Below are positions 1-8,530 of a DNA stretch of 64,000 bases, piece after piece (position 1 is the stretch's first letter; every line of letters begins with the position of its first letter). The stretch spans positions 1-64,000 of the forward strand of contig CAKZPN010000057.1 in assembly GCA_937139335.1 (NCBI GenBank), read 5' to 3'. Both the position numbers and the translations under genes were made by a program. The notes beneath the pieces are model-generated. The model had not been told where the DNA came from. It saw only the letters and a list, made by a program, of their open reading frames with translations, and searched no databases. This DNA is from an uncultured Roseicyclus sp. GTDB taxonomy: Bacteria; Pseudomonadota; Alphaproteobacteria; Rhodobacterales; Rhodobacteraceae.

Positions 1-45
1 GCGTGTAAGTCAGGATCATCAGCGTCGTCGAGGTGCTCCATGTCG

Positions 46-73
46 CGCGCCATCTTTGAGAAAAGATGGCGCG
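46..73. other. 12-bp perfect hairpin with GAGA loop
   Basis: Arms CGCGCCATCTTT (46-57) and AAAGATGGCGCG (62-73) are perfectly complementary around a GAGA tetraloop, which has the GNRA form. No T-tract follows on either strand. It may be the transcription end of a gene to the left. A minus-strand ATG (53 or 41) lies inside or beside it, so a partial leftward gene starting here is also possible, but too little of it is present to judge. Confidence 0.5.
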
Positions 74-160
74 GCTCGTGCGGTTGGATGCTCGTTATCA
101 CCCATGGCGTCGCGCCGCGGGCGGTTTCATCGCGGCAAACGGTTTCAGCCGACGTTGTTT

Positions 161-281
161 CTTGCCTGGGCCCGAGGGATCGCCGCCCGCATCGGGCGAG
201 AACGGTCCCCGGCAAGAACCGGACACGACCCCACCCGTGTCTCAAACTGTCGTGGAGCGAGGGAGATCCACCACCCGTGTC
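161..281 (+). promoter_or_regulatory. structured mrp leader RNA, possible cation riboswitch
   Basis: Six-base complements CTTGCC (161-166) and GGCAAG (211-216) close a domain. Inside it GGGA (176-179) pairs with TCCC (206-209), CCG (183-185) with CGG (203-205), and CCCG (186-189) with CGGG (193-196) around a CAT loop. Downstream, GACACG (222-227) can pair with CGTGTC at 236-241 or with the identical CGTGTC at 276-281, which contains the GTG start codon of mrpA. The two copies belong to an 11-base direct repeat (231-241 and 271-281). A compact fold plus two exclusive pairings for one arm suggests translational control. Its position before a Na+/H+ antiporter brings to mind the nhaA-I (Li+-I) RNA family, which is my inference from memory. 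The remaining leader (74-160) shows nothing I recognise. Confidence 0.5.
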
Positions 282-3123
282 GCTATTTCTGATCGCGGCC
301 CTGCCGTTTCTCGGAGCCGTCTTCCCGGCGCTTCTGATCCGTGCGGGACGGAACTCCTGCGCGTGGTCGGCGGGCCTCGTCACCTTCCTGGCGCTTCTGG
401 GCATTCTCCTCCACGCGCCTGACGTGATGCGCGGAGACGTGGTCAAGGCGCAGGCGCCCTGGCTGCCGTCCCTCGGGCTCGAGGCGCATTTCTTCCTCGA
501 TCCACTGGGGCTCTTCTTCGCGACGCTGATTCTGGGGATCGGGCTCCTCATCATCCTCTACGCGCGGTTCTACCTCTCGCGCGAGGATCCGATGGGGCAG
601 TTCTATGCCTATCTCCTTCTGTTCCAGGGCGCGATGGTCGGCATCGTGCTGTCGGACAACATCCTGCTTCTGGTGATCTTCTGGGAGCTGACGTCGCTCT
701 CGTCCTTCCTGCTGATCGGCTACTGGAGGCATCTGCCCGACGGCCGGCAGGGCGCACGGATGGCGCTTGCGGTCACCGGCGGCGGCGGCCTCGCGCTCAT
801 CGGCGGCATGCTGCTTCTGGGAGAGGCGGCGGGCAGCTACGACCTGAGCGTCATCCTTCAGCATCGTGACCAGATCCAGGCCTCGCCGCTCTATACGCCC
901 GCGCTGATCCTGATCCTGCTCGGCGCCTTCACCAAGTCGGCGCAGTTCCCGTTCCACTTCTGGTTGCCTCATGCGATGGCCGCCCCCACCCCGGTGTCGG
1001 CCTACCTGCATTCGGCGACCATGGTGAAGGCCGGCGTCTTCCTGATGGCGCGGATGTGGCCGGTGCTGGCCGGCACGGATGCATGGTTCTACATCGTCAC
1101 CACCACCGGGCTGATCACGATGGTGCTGGGCGCGCTCATCGCGCTTTTCAAGGACGATCTGAAGGCGCTGCTGGCCTTCTCGACCGTCAGCCACCTCGGC
1201 CTTTTGACCATGCTGCTCGGCTTCGGCACCCAGGCGGCCGCTGTCGCCGCGGTGTTCCACATCATCAACCACCTGACCTTCAAGGCCGCGCTCTTCATGA
1301 CCGCCGGCATCGTCGACCACGAGACCCATACCCGCGACATCAAGCGGCTGGGCGGCCTGCGCCATTTGATGCCCGTGACCTTCGTCATCGGCACTGTAGC
1401 GGCCTTGTCGATGGCGGGCCTGCCGCTGCTGAACGGCTTCCTGTCCAAGGAACTGATGCTGGAGGAGGCGTCGCACACCCATTGGGCCGGCAGCGCCTGG
1501 GCGGTGCCCGTGCTGGCCACGCTCGGTGCGCTCCTGTCGGTCGCCTATTCCTTCCGCTTCGTGGCGCATGTCTTCCTCGGCCCGGTGCGCGACGACTATC
1601 CGCACAAGCCGCATGATCCGCCCTTCGGCATGTGGGCGGCCCCGGCGCTGCTGGGCGTGCTGGTGGTGCTGATCGGGGTGATGCCCTTCCTTGCCGAAGG
1701 CATCGTGAACGCGGCCGCCAGCGCCGTGACGGGCACCGAGGTCGACATCTACCTGCGGATCTGGCACGGCGTCACGCCCGCGCTCTTCATGTCGATCATC
1801 GCGATCCTGGGCGGTGCGGTTCTGCTGGCGCTCCACGCTCCGCTCGACCGGCTGTGGCTCGCCGCCCCGCGCCCCGAGGCGAAGGTGATCTTCGACCGGC
1901 TGATGGCCGGCGCCGTCGGCCTGTCGCGCCGGATCACCGAGACCACCCATGACGGCGCGATCAGCCGCTACCTCGCCATCTTCGTCGTCACCTCGGTCGC
2001 GCTCGGCGCCATCGCCTTCTCGGGCGGCGGGCTTGGCGCACCGACGCGCGAGCTGCTGCCGGTGCCGCTGGTCGTGGGCGTGGGCTGGCTCATGATCCTC
2101 ATCGCCACGATCTCCGTCGTGGTCCTGCACCACAAGCGGTTCAACGCGCTGGTGCTGATCGGCATCATCGGCCTCTCGATCTCGGCGGGCTTCGTCTACC
2201 TCTCGGCTCCGGACCTCGCGCTCACGCAGATCTCGGTCGAGACGGTGACGATCATGCTGCTGCTGCTCGCGCTGCACTTCCTGCCCAAGCAGACGCCCCT
2301 CGAAAGCCCGCGCGGGCTGAAGCTGCGCGACGGCGTGATCGCGCTGGCGGCCGGCGGCGGGGTCGGCGCGCTCGCCTATGCCTTCCTGCTCCGCGACATC
2401 AGCACGATCTCGGACCACCACCTTGCCAACAGCTACGAGGGCGGCGGCGGCACAAATGTGGTGAACGTGATCCTCGTGGATTTCCGCGGCTACGACACCT
2501 ATGGCGAGATCATCGTGCTGGGGATCGCGGGCTTCGTGATCTACGCGCTGATGCATGCGCTGCTGGATGGCCCGGCCGGGCGGCGCCTGCGCAACACCGA
2601 CTACGCGCGCAACCGATCCAGCGACAGGCACCCGCTGATGATGGTGGTCGTGACCCGGGTGCTGATGCCGATCGCCGTGATCGTCGGCATCTTCATCTTC
2701 CTGCGCGGCCACAACCAGCCCGGCGGCGGCTTCGTCTCGGGCCTCGTCATCGCCATCGCGCTGCTGATGCAATACATGGCCTCGGGCTTTGCCTGGACGC
2801 AGGAACGCCAGCGCATCGAATACCACACCATGATCGGCCTCGGCGTGGTGATCGCGGGGCTGACCGGCGCGGGCGCCTGGCTTGCCGGCGCACCCTTCCT
2901 GACCAGCGCCTTCACCTACGTCCAGCTGCCGGTGATCGAGGAATTCGAGATCGCCACCGCGATGCTCTTCGATCTCGGCGTGTTCCTGACCGTGCTGGGC
3001 TCGGTGATGCTGATGCTCTACAGCCTGTCGCGGATCTCGCGCGATGCGGGCGAGACGGTGAACGAGGGCCCGATGGATTACGACCCCGGTGCAAGGATCG
3101 CCGGCACCGAGGCGGAGGGCTGA
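277..3123 (+). CDS. mrpA: Na+/H+ antiporter subunit MrpA fused to MrpB
   Basis: Large membrane subunit of the Mrp (Mnh/Pha) cation/proton antiporter, in the inner membrane. I start it at GTG 277, 948 residues, with GGGAG at 261-265. The same frame is open upstream but that part is not membrane-like. The first part is NuoL-like, with the key Glu in FWELTS (about residue 137) and a TKSAQFPFHFWLP segment carrying the conserved Lys. From about residue 785 an MrpB domain follows (HNQPGGGFVSG), as in other alphaproteobacterial A-B fusions, so no separate mrpB exists here. It is first of six genes and ends just before mrpC. Expression may be controlled by the leader RNA, whose pairing arm covers this GTG. 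Confidence 0.93.
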   Translation: MSLFLIAALPFLGAVFPALLIRAGRNSCAWSAGLVTFLALLGILLHAPDVMRGDVVKAQAPWLPSLGLEAHFFLDPLGLFFATLILGIGLLIILYARFYLSREDPMGQFYAYLLLFQGAMVGIVLSDNILLLVIFWELTSLSSFLLIGYWRHLPDGRQGARMALAVTGGGGLALIGGMLLLGEAAGSYDLSVILQHRDQIQASPLYTPALILILLGAFTKSAQFPFHFWLPHAMAAPTPVSAYLHSATMVKAGVFLMARMWPVLAGTDAWFYIVTTTGLITMVLGALIALFKDDLKALLAFSTVSHLGLLTMLLGFGTQAAAVAAVFHIINHLTFKAALFMTAGIVDHETHTRDIKRLGGLRHLMPVTFVIGTVAALSMAGLPLLNGFLSKELMLEEASHTHWAGSAWAVPVLATLGALLSVAYSFRFVAHVFLGPVRDDYPHKPHDPPFGMWAAPALLGVLVVLIGVMPFLAEGIVNAAASAVTGTEVDIYLRIWHGVTPALFMSIIAILGGAVLLALHAPLDRLWLAAPRPEAKVIFDRLMAGAVGLSRRITETTHDGAISRYLAIFVVTSVALGAIAFSGGGLGAPTRELLPVPLVVGVGWLMILIATISVVVLHHKRFNALVLIGIIGLSISAGFVYLSAPDLALTQISVETVTIMLLLLALHFLPKQTPLESPRGLKLRDGVIALAAGGGVGALAYAFLLRDISTISDHHLANSYEGGGGTNVVNVILVDFRGYDTYGEIIVLGIAGFVIYALMHALLDGPAGRRLRNTDYARNRSSDRHPLMMVVVTRVLMPIAVIVGIFIFLRGHNQPGGGFVSGLVIAIALLMQYMASGFAWTQERQRIEYHTMIGLGVVIAGLTGAGAWLAGAPFLTSAFTYVQLPVIEEFEIATAMLFDLGVFLTVLGSVMLMLYSLSRISRDAGETVNEGPMDYDPGARIAGTEAEG

Positions 3124-3124
3124 C

Positions 3125-3487
3125 ATGGAATTCGTCGTTGCAAGCGCTGTCGGCGTGCTGACGGCCGGCGGGGTCTACCTGATGCTCCGGCTGCGCACCT
3201 TCCCGGTGATCCTGGGCCTCGCCCTGCTGTCCTATGCCGTGAACGTCTTCATCTTCGCCAGCGGACGGCTGGTCATCAACCAGCCTCCAATCCTGTCGCC
3301 CTATGGCGAGGCGAGCTACACCGACCCGCTGCCGCAGGCCCTCGTGCTGACCGCCATCGTGATCTCCTTCGGGATGACCGCCGTGCTGGTCATGGTCGGC
3401 CTCAGCGCGTTCCTCGAGTCCGGCGATGACCGTATCAACATCGACGGCGACGGGCCCGAGGGCGACGCGGAAGAGGACGCACAATGA
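3125..3487 (+). CDS. mrpC: Na+/H+ antiporter subunit MrpC
   Basis: A 120-residue, three-helix membrane protein of the NuoK-like MrpC family. Its ATG lies one base after the mrpA stop, so the two are probably translationally coupled. Hydrophobic segments span roughly residues 1-20, 24-46 and 70-95. A short acidic tail (DGDGPEGDAEED) follows the last helix. The NQPPILSPYGEASYTDPLPQ stretch before the last helix, with its conserved TDPLPQALVLTAIVI, is the hallmark of MrpC. It overlaps mrpD by 4 bases. Confidence 0.93.
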   Translation: MEFVVASAVGVLTAGGVYLMLRLRTFPVILGLALLSYAVNVFIFASGRLVINQPPILSPYGEASYTDPLPQALVLTAIVISFGMTAVLVMVGLSAFLESGDDRINIDGDGPEGDAEEDAQ

Positions 3488-5070
3488 TGCACTGGATCAT
3501 CGTTCCCGTTCTGCTGCCCGCGCTGCTGGCGCCGATCCTCGGCTTCATCATGCGCTACGACATCACGCTCGCGCGGGTGTTCTCGACCGTGGGCACGGTG
3601 GTGCTGCTGGCGGTGGCCCTGGGTCTCGCGGTGGCGGCCGCCGACGGGCAAACCCATGTCTATCGGTTGGGCGACTGGCCCGCGCCCTTCGGCATCGTGC
3701 TGGTGCTGGACCGGCTGTCGGCACTGATGGTGCTGCTGACCGCGTCGCTTGCGCTGATCGTGCTGGTGCACGCCATCGCCACCGGCTGGGATGCGCGCGG
3801 GCGGCATTTCCACGCGCTGTTCCAGTTCCAGCTCATGGGCATCTGCGGTGCCTTCCTGACCGGCGACGCATTCAACCTGTTCGTGTTCTTCGAGGTGCTG
3901 CTGATCGCCTCCTACGGTCTGATGATCCACGCCGGCGGGCGCGGTCGGCTCAGGGCGGGCGTGCAATACGTGGTGATGAACCTTGCCGGGTCCACGCTGT
4001 TCCTCTTCGCGCTCGGCACGCTTTATGCCAGCACCGGCACGCTCAACATCGCAGACATGGCCGTGCGCATCGCCGAGATCCCGGCCGAGGAGGCAGCACT
4101 GGTCCGCGTCGCCGCCGTGCTGCTGATGATCGTCTTCGCGGTGAAGGCGGCGCTCTTCCCGGTGCAGTTCTGGCTGCCCGCGACCTATGCCAACGCCCCC
4201 GCCCCTGTCGCGGCGCTGTTTGCGATCATGACCAAGGTCGGCGCCTACGCAATCTTGCGCGTCCACACGATCTCTTTCGGTCCGGGGATGCCGGGGACCG
4301 AGGGGCTGGCCGACACCTGGCTGTTCCCCGCGGCCATCGTCACCATCGCGGTCGGCGCCTTCGGCGTGCTGGGGGCGCGCCGCCTGATGCCGCTGATCGC
4401 CTTCTCGGTTGTCGGCTCCATGGGCACGCTCCTGGTCGCGGTCGCGGATTTCACGCCCGACGCCACCACCGCGGCGCTCTACTACATGGTGCATTCCACC
4501 TTCGCCGGGGCATGCCTGTTCCTGGTCGCCGACCTCGTCATCTCGCGCCGGCCCAGCGACAGGCTGACGCCGATGCCTGCCACGGTCCAGAACGGGCTCT
4601 TCGCGTCGCTGTTCTTCGCCGCCGCCATCGCCATGGCCGGGATGCCGCCGCTCAGCGGGTTCCTCGGCAAGCTCCTGGTCCTCGATGCGCTGCGCGAGCC
4701 GGGCTCCATCATCTGGGTCTGGACCGCCATCCTTGCCGGTTCGTTCCTGACCATCGTCGGCTTCGCCCGCGCCGGCAGCCTGCTGTTCTGGCGCTCCACC
4801 GCCATCCCCCTGCCGATCCCGATGCAGCATGATCCGCGAACCACCGGCCAGTTCACCAGGGCGACTCCGATGCAGGTGGCCCCCAGCATCGCGGCCATCG
4901 GCGTGCTGGCGGCGCTGTCGGTCTTCGCCGGACCGATCACCGGATATCTGGAGGACACGTCCGAGCAGCTTTTCGACCGCGAGAGCTACATCGCCGCGGT
5001 GCTTCAGCCCGAGGAGGTCGAAGCCCAACCCGAGAGCGCCGAGGATCTTCCTGCCGTGGAAGGGAACTGA
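3484..5070 (+). CDS. mrpD: Na+/H+ antiporter subunit MrpD
   Basis: A 528-residue NuoL/M-like proton-translocating subunit with about 14 membrane helices. The conserved Glu is in NLFVFFEVLLIASYGLM and the central Lys in AVKAALFPVQFWLP. SGFLGKLLVL near residue 390 is also typical of the family. The C-terminus is a charged tail rich in Glu. The ATG overlaps the mrpC stop. It pairs with MrpA in the complex, where both subunits carry ion channels related to complex I. Confidence 0.94.
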   Translation: MMHWIIVPVLLPALLAPILGFIMRYDITLARVFSTVGTVVLLAVALGLAVAAADGQTHVYRLGDWPAPFGIVLVLDRLSALMVLLTASLALIVLVHAIATGWDARGRHFHALFQFQLMGICGAFLTGDAFNLFVFFEVLLIASYGLMIHAGGRGRLRAGVQYVVMNLAGSTLFLFALGTLYASTGTLNIADMAVRIAEIPAEEAALVRVAAVLLMIVFAVKAALFPVQFWLPATYANAPAPVAALFAIMTKVGAYAILRVHTISFGPGMPGTEGLADTWLFPAAIVTIAVGAFGVLGARRLMPLIAFSVVGSMGTLLVAVADFTPDATTAALYYMVHSTFAGACLFLVADLVISRRPSDRLTPMPATVQNGLFASLFFAAAIAMAGMPPLSGFLGKLLVLDALREPGSIIWVWTAILAGSFLTIVGFARAGSLLFWRSTAIPLPIPMQHDPRTTGQFTRATPMQVAPSIAAIGVLAALSVFAGPITGYLEDTSEQLFDRESYIAAVLQPEEVEAQPESAEDLPAVEGN

Positions 5071-5073
5071 GCC

Positions 5074-5565
5074 ATGCTGACCCGCCTGATCCCCCACCCG
5101 CTGCTGAGCCTGACGCTTGTTCTCGTGTGGCTCGGCCTCGTGAACACCTTCACGCTGGGCAACCTGCTGCTCGGGACCATCCTCGGCCTTGCCGTCCCGA
5201 TGTTCACCGCGCCCTACTGGCCCGATCGGCCGAAACTGCGCAATCCGATCCGCGCCGCGGAATATATCCTGGTGGTGCTCTGGGACATCGTCATCGCCAA
5301 CATCCAGGTCGCCGCGATCATCCTGTTCAAGCGCGAGCATGACATCCATTCCAAATGGGTCACGGTTCCGGTCGAGCTGACATCGGCCGAGGCGATCACC
5401 GTGCTCGCCGGCACGATCACGATGACGCCCGGCACCGTCTCGGCCACGCTGGCGGCCGATGGCGGCAGCATCCTCGTGCATTGCCTGCACACCGACAGCC
5501 CCGACGAGGTCCGCGACCAGATCAAGTCGCGCTACGAACGCCGCCTGAAGGAGATCTTCCCATGA
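5074..5565 (+). CDS. mrpE: Na+/H+ antiporter subunit MrpE
   Basis: A 163-residue subunit with two N-terminal membrane helices and a cytoplasmic domain. LTSAEAITVLAGTITMTPGTVSATL followed by LVHCLHTD is the family signature. It begins 3 bases after mrpD and overlaps mrpF by ATGA. MrpE is needed for full antiporter activity and assembly in studied systems. Confidence 0.93.
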   Translation: MLTRLIPHPLLSLTLVLVWLGLVNTFTLGNLLLGTILGLAVPMFTAPYWPDRPKLRNPIRAAEYILVVLWDIVIANIQVAAIILFKREHDIHSKWVTVPVELTSAEAITVLAGTITMTPGTVSATLAADGGSILVHCLHTDSPDEVRDQIKSRYERRLKEIFP

Positions 5566-5831
5566 TCGAAGTCGCCCTCGCCTTCGCGACCGCCTGCTAC
5601 GGCGCGGCGCTGATCCTGGACCTTTGGCGCATCGCGCGGGGCCCGGACGCCGCCGACCGCATCCTCGCGCTCGACACCATGGTGATCGACGTCATCGCGC
5701 TTCTCGTACTCTACGGCATCTGGCAGGGCACGGCGATCTACTTCGAGGCGGCGATGCTGGTTGCGATGGTCGGCTTCGTCTCGACCGTCGCCTATTGCCG
5801 CTACCTGCTGCGCGGCGACATCATCGAGTGA
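5562..5831 (+). CDS. mrpF: Na+/H+ antiporter subunit MrpF
   Basis: An 89-residue protein with three predicted membrane helices. The conserved stretch LWRIARGPDAADRILALDT between helices 1 and 2 identifies MrpF (MnhF). Its ATG overlaps the mrpE stop, which fixes the start. The product is a small structural subunit that holds the MrpA and MrpD parts together. Confidence 0.92.
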   Translation: MIEVALAFATACYGAALILDLWRIARGPDAADRILALDTMVIDVIALLVLYGIWQGTAIYFEAAMLVAMVGFVSTVAYCRYLLRGDIIE

Positions 5832-5841
5832 GGGAAGAAGA

Positions 5842-6216
5842 ATGAGCTTTGTCACCGAACTCCTGATCTCCGCCTCGCTGATCATCAGCGGCATCTTCGG
5901 CTTCGTCGGCTCCTACGGGCTGGTCAAGCTCAAGGACACGGTTCAGCGCCTGCACGCGCCAACCAAGGCCACCACGCTGGGTGTCGGCGGCACGCTGATC
6001 GCCTCGATGATCTGGTTTTACGCCGAACACGGGTATTTCTCGGTGCACGAGCTGCTCATCACCCTGTTCCTGTTCCTGACCGCGCCGATCACCGCAAATT
6101 TCATCGCCAAGTCCTACATGGTGCGGCACATGCGCCCGGACGACCTGCCCGATACCGAGGGCGATCACGGCTGGTCGATCTACGACGACCCGCCGGAACG
6201 CACGCCCGACGCCTGA
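5842..6216 (+). CDS. mrpG: Na+/H+ antiporter subunit MrpG
   Basis: A 124-residue last subunit of the operon. Ribosome site AGGGAAGAAG precedes ATG 5842. Three hydrophobic segments contain the family motif VKLKDTVQRLHAPTKATTLGVGG, and FLTAPITANFIAKSYM lies in the third. A hydrophilic tail of about 25 residues (DLPDTEGDHGWSIYDDPPERTPDA) extends past the last helix. With mrpA/B, C, D, E and F it completes a full Mrp set. Confidence 0.93.
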   Translation: MSFVTELLISASLIISGIFGFVGSYGLVKLKDTVQRLHAPTKATTLGVGGTLIASMIWFYAEHGYFSVHELLITLFLFLTAPITANFIAKSYMVRHMRPDDLPDTEGDHGWSIYDDPPERTPDA

Positions 6217-6279
6217 GACAAACAAGGGCCCGACAAGCAGGCCCGAACGCGCGCCGGGGCCCTGGTCCCGCCCGCGGGA

Positions 6280-6305
6280 GGCCGGCGCGAAATCGCGCTC
6301 CGGCC
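6280..6305 (+). terminator. GC-rich hairpin after the mrp operon
   Basis: GGCCGG (6280-6285) pairs with CCGGCC (6300-6305), and inside it CGCGA (6286-6290) pairs with TCGCG (6293-6297), leaving AA as the loop and CT as a bulge. It lies 63 bases past mrpG. No T-run follows, so it may stop transcription only weakly or protect the 3' end. It is the best candidate terminator in the 265-base gap 6217-6481. Confidence 0.45.
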
Positions 6306-6328
6306 GCCGGATCCCTGCCAAGCCCCCT

Positions 6329-6358
6329 TGTGCGCAAAGCGCATTGCCGCCATATAGC
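6329..6358 (+). promoter_or_regulatory. possible promoter for the cold-shock gene
   Basis: TTGTGC (6329-6334) and TATAGC (6353-6358), 18 bases apart, resemble sigma-70 boxes. They would give cspA a 5' leader of over 100 bases, as is common for cold-shock genes. A small TGCGC-AAA-GCGCA hairpin (6331-6343) lies within the spacer. This is a visual match only. Confidence 0.3.
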
Positions 6359-6481
6359 GGGGGCTAACGTTATTCTACTCGAACCGCTGCTTCCCGTTCA
6401 CTCGGCTCAGTTGTGCGACCAAGACTGATATTGCCGAGTTGCCGCATACTGCGGGCATCACCAGAACAGGAGAACACGGAT

Positions 6482-6688
6482 ATGGCCAATGGCACCGTGA
6501 AATGGTTCAACACTTCCAAGGGTTTCGGCTTCATCGAGCCCGCAGATGGCGGCCGTGACGTTTTCGTTCACATCTCTGCCGTCGAGCGCGCTGGCCTCAC
6601 CGGCCTCGCGGACGCACAGAAAGTGACGTTCGACATGGAGCAGGGCCGCGATGGCCGCGAAAGCGCGATCAATCTCGCCCTCGCCTGA
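6482..6688 (+). CDS. cold-shock protein, CspA family
   Basis: A 68-residue single cold-shock domain, the usual length. It binds single-stranded RNA and DNA through RNP1 (KGFGFIEP, residues 15-22) and RNP2 (DVFVHIS, about 29-35). The protein begins MANGTVKWFN, typical of the family. ATG 6482 is preceded by AACAGGAGAACACGGAT, a strong ribosome site. It is likely an RNA chaperone, and the long leader could carry temperature control. A hairpin follows it directly. Confidence 0.95.
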   Translation: MANGTVKWFNTSKGFGFIEPADGGRDVFVHISAVERAGLTGLADAQKVTFDMEQGRDGRESAINLALA

Positions 6689-6699
6689 TCCGATCGGGG

Positions 6700-6722
6700 C
6701 GGGCACCCTTTCCGGGTGCCCG
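6700..6722 (+). terminator. hairpin after the cold-shock gene
   Basis: CGGGCACCC (6700-6708) pairs perfectly with GGGTGCCCG (6714-6722) around a TTTCC loop, 12 bases after the stop. There is no T-tract, so termination may be partial and some transcripts could read into the desaturase gene that starts at 6747. Confidence 0.55.
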
Positions 6723-6746
6723 GTCCCCGCACCGGCGGCGAACGAT

Positions 6747-7760
6747 ATGGCGCACCCGCCGCAGCGCCCTGCCGACTGGACGCGCATCCTTGCGCGGTAC
6801 CGCACACCGATCCCGAAACAGAGCCTGTTCGAACTGACCGTGACGCTTGTCCCGTTCCTGGCGCTGTTCGCGCTGGCCTGGGTCGCGCTGTCCGTCAGCC
6901 CGATCCTGTCGGTCCTGATCGCGCTGGCGAATGCCGCCTTCCTCGTGCGGCTCTTCATGATCCAGCACGACTGCGGCCACGGCTCGTTCTTTCGCAGCCG
7001 CCGGCTGAGCGACTGGGTCGGCCGCGCCATCGGGGTGCTGACGCTGACGCCCTATGACGTCTGGCGCCAGACCCATGCGATCCACCACGCCTCGACCGGC
7101 AACCTCGACCGGCGCGGCGTCGGCGACATGCCGACCCTCACCGTCGACGAATACCGCGCGCAGAGCTGGATCAACCGGTTCCTCTACCGCCTCGTGCGCA
7201 ACCCGCTGATCCTGTTCGGGATCGTGCCCTTCTACACCTTCTTCCTGCAAAACCGCCTGCCCGTCGGGCTGATGGACGCGGGCGCGCGCTACTGGATCGG
7301 TGCGATGGGGACCAATGCCGCGATCCTGGCGCTGGCGGTCGGGCTCTACCTTCTGGGCGGCGCGCAGGTGCTGCTTTTCGTGGTGCTTCCGACGATCATG
7401 CTCGCCGCCTCGATCGGAATGTGGCTGTTCTACGTCCAGCACCAGTTCGAGGATACCTACTGGGATCACGAGGCCGACTGGGCCGTGCAGGACGCCGCCT
7501 TTCACGGCTCGTCGCATTACGTGCTGCCGCCGGTCCTGCGCTGGCTCTCGGCCAACATCGGGGTGCACCACGTCCACCACATGGCCAGCCGCATCCCCTT
7601 CTACCGGCTCGACGAGGTCATCCGCGACCACGCGGCGCTGGCCAACGTCCACCGCATCACGCTCGGCGAAAGCCTGCACTGCGCAAGGCTGAACCTGTGG
7701 GATGAACAGAGCCGCCGCCTCGTTTCCTTCCGCGAGGCGCGGCGGATGCGGGCGGCCTAG
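6747..7760 (+). CDS. membrane fatty acid desaturase
   Basis: A 337-residue di-iron membrane desaturase with the three histidine boxes HDCGH (74-78), HAIHH (110-114) and HHVHH (274-278). Four or more hydrophobic stretches lie between them. The box spacing fits acyl-lipid desaturases of the DesA/omega type, which insert double bonds into membrane acyl chains. I start it at ATG 6747 (MAHPPQRPADW). The frame is open upstream but that part overlaps the csp gene and its hairpin. Being next to a cold-shock gene fits a role in membrane fluidity, which is inference. It overlaps pxpA convergently by 4 bases. Confidence 0.88.
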   Translation: MAHPPQRPADWTRILARYRTPIPKQSLFELTVTLVPFLALFALAWVALSVSPILSVLIALANAAFLVRLFMIQHDCGHGSFFRSRRLSDWVGRAIGVLTLTPYDVWRQTHAIHHASTGNLDRRGVGDMPTLTVDEYRAQSWINRFLYRLVRNPLILFGIVPFYTFFLQNRLPVGLMDAGARYWIGAMGTNAAILALAVGLYLLGGAQVLLFVVLPTIMLAASIGMWLFYVQHQFEDTYWDHEADWAVQDAAFHGSSHYVLPPVLRWLSANIGVHHVHHMASRIPFYRLDEVIRDHAALANVHRITLGESLHCARLNLWDEQSRRLVSFREARRMRAA

Positions 7761-8527
7761 CGCCCGCCCTCGAAGGCCGCCAGCGTCACCCCTGCCTCCG
7801 CCAGCGCAGCACGCAGGTCGCGCGCCATGACGACCGCATCGGCGGTGTCGCCATGCAGGCAGATCGTGTCGATCCGCGTCGGCAGTCTCTGCCCGGACTC
7901 CGAGATGATCGCGCCCGCCTCCAGCATCGCGAGGATGCGCCGCGCGGCCAGCCCCGCGTCATGGATCACCGCACCCGGCTTGCGGCGGTCGACCAGTTGC
8001 CCGTCATCCTCGTAGGCGCGGTCGGCGAAGATCTCGCAGGCGATGCGCGCGCCGAGGTCGCGGGCCGCGATCTCCTGCGCGCTGCCGGCCAGCACCATCA
8101 AGATGATCTCCGGATCGACCGACAGCGCGGCGGCGTAGCAGGCCCGCGCCATGCCCGCATCCTCGCAGGTCATGTTGGACAGCGCGCCGTGCAGCTTCAG
8201 GTGCCGCACCTGCCCGCCCGCCGCCCGCGCCATCGCCTGCGCCGCCCCGAACTGGTAGCGCACGAGGTTGCCGAGGCTGTGGTGGCTCATCTCGATCCGC
8301 CTGCGCCCGAAGCCCTGCAGGTCGGCAAAGCCCGGATGCGCGCCGATGCCGACACCCTTGGCCACCGCCTGCCCCATGACCTGCGCCATCACGTCCGGGT
8401 CACCCGCGTGCAGCCCGCAGGCGATGTTGGTCGAGGTCACGACGTCGAGCAGCGCCGCGTCGTCGCCCATCTTCCAGGGTCCGAAGCCCTCGCCCATGTC
8501 CGAGTTCAGGTCCACCTGCGTCTGCAT
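7757..8527 (-). CDS. pxpA: 5-oxoprolinase subunit A
   Basis: A 256-residue protein of the LamB/YcsF family, with DLNSDMGEGFG at residues 6-16, TNIACGLHAGDP near 33-44, and GAHPGFADLQGFGRR near 61-75. With PxpB and PxpC it hydrolyses 5-oxoproline (pyroglutamate) to glutamate using ATP in the cytoplasm. It is last in the leftward operon, 3 bases after pxpC. 5-oxoproline is an unavoidable by-product of glutamine and glutathione chemistry, so the set may be a housekeeping repair function, not part of the inositol pathway upstream. Confidence 0.92.
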   Translation of the reverse strand: MQTQVDLNSDMGEGFGPWKMGDDAALLDVVTSTNIACGLHAGDPDVMAQVMGQAVAKGVGIGAHPGFADLQGFGRRRIEMSHHSLGNLVRYQFGAAQAMARAAGGQVRHLKLHGALSNMTCEDAGMARACYAAALSVDPEIILMVLAGSAQEIAARDLGARIACEIFADRAYEDDGQLVDRRKPGAVIHDAGLAARRILAMLEAGAIISESGQRLPTRIDTICLHGDTADAVVMARDLRAALAEAGVTLAAFEGGR

Positions 8528-8530
8528 CTC

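Noticed and set aside
283-5490. Long minus-strand open frames under mrpA and mrpD (up to 947 codons)
   Set aside because: They mirror the antiporter genes, are rich in Arg, His, Asp and Gln, and have no domain. High GC keeps the antisense frames free of stops.
7164-7172. AACCGGTT inside the desaturase gene as a third LacI site
   Set aside because: The flanking TTGC/GCAA arms are missing and it lies within coding sequence.
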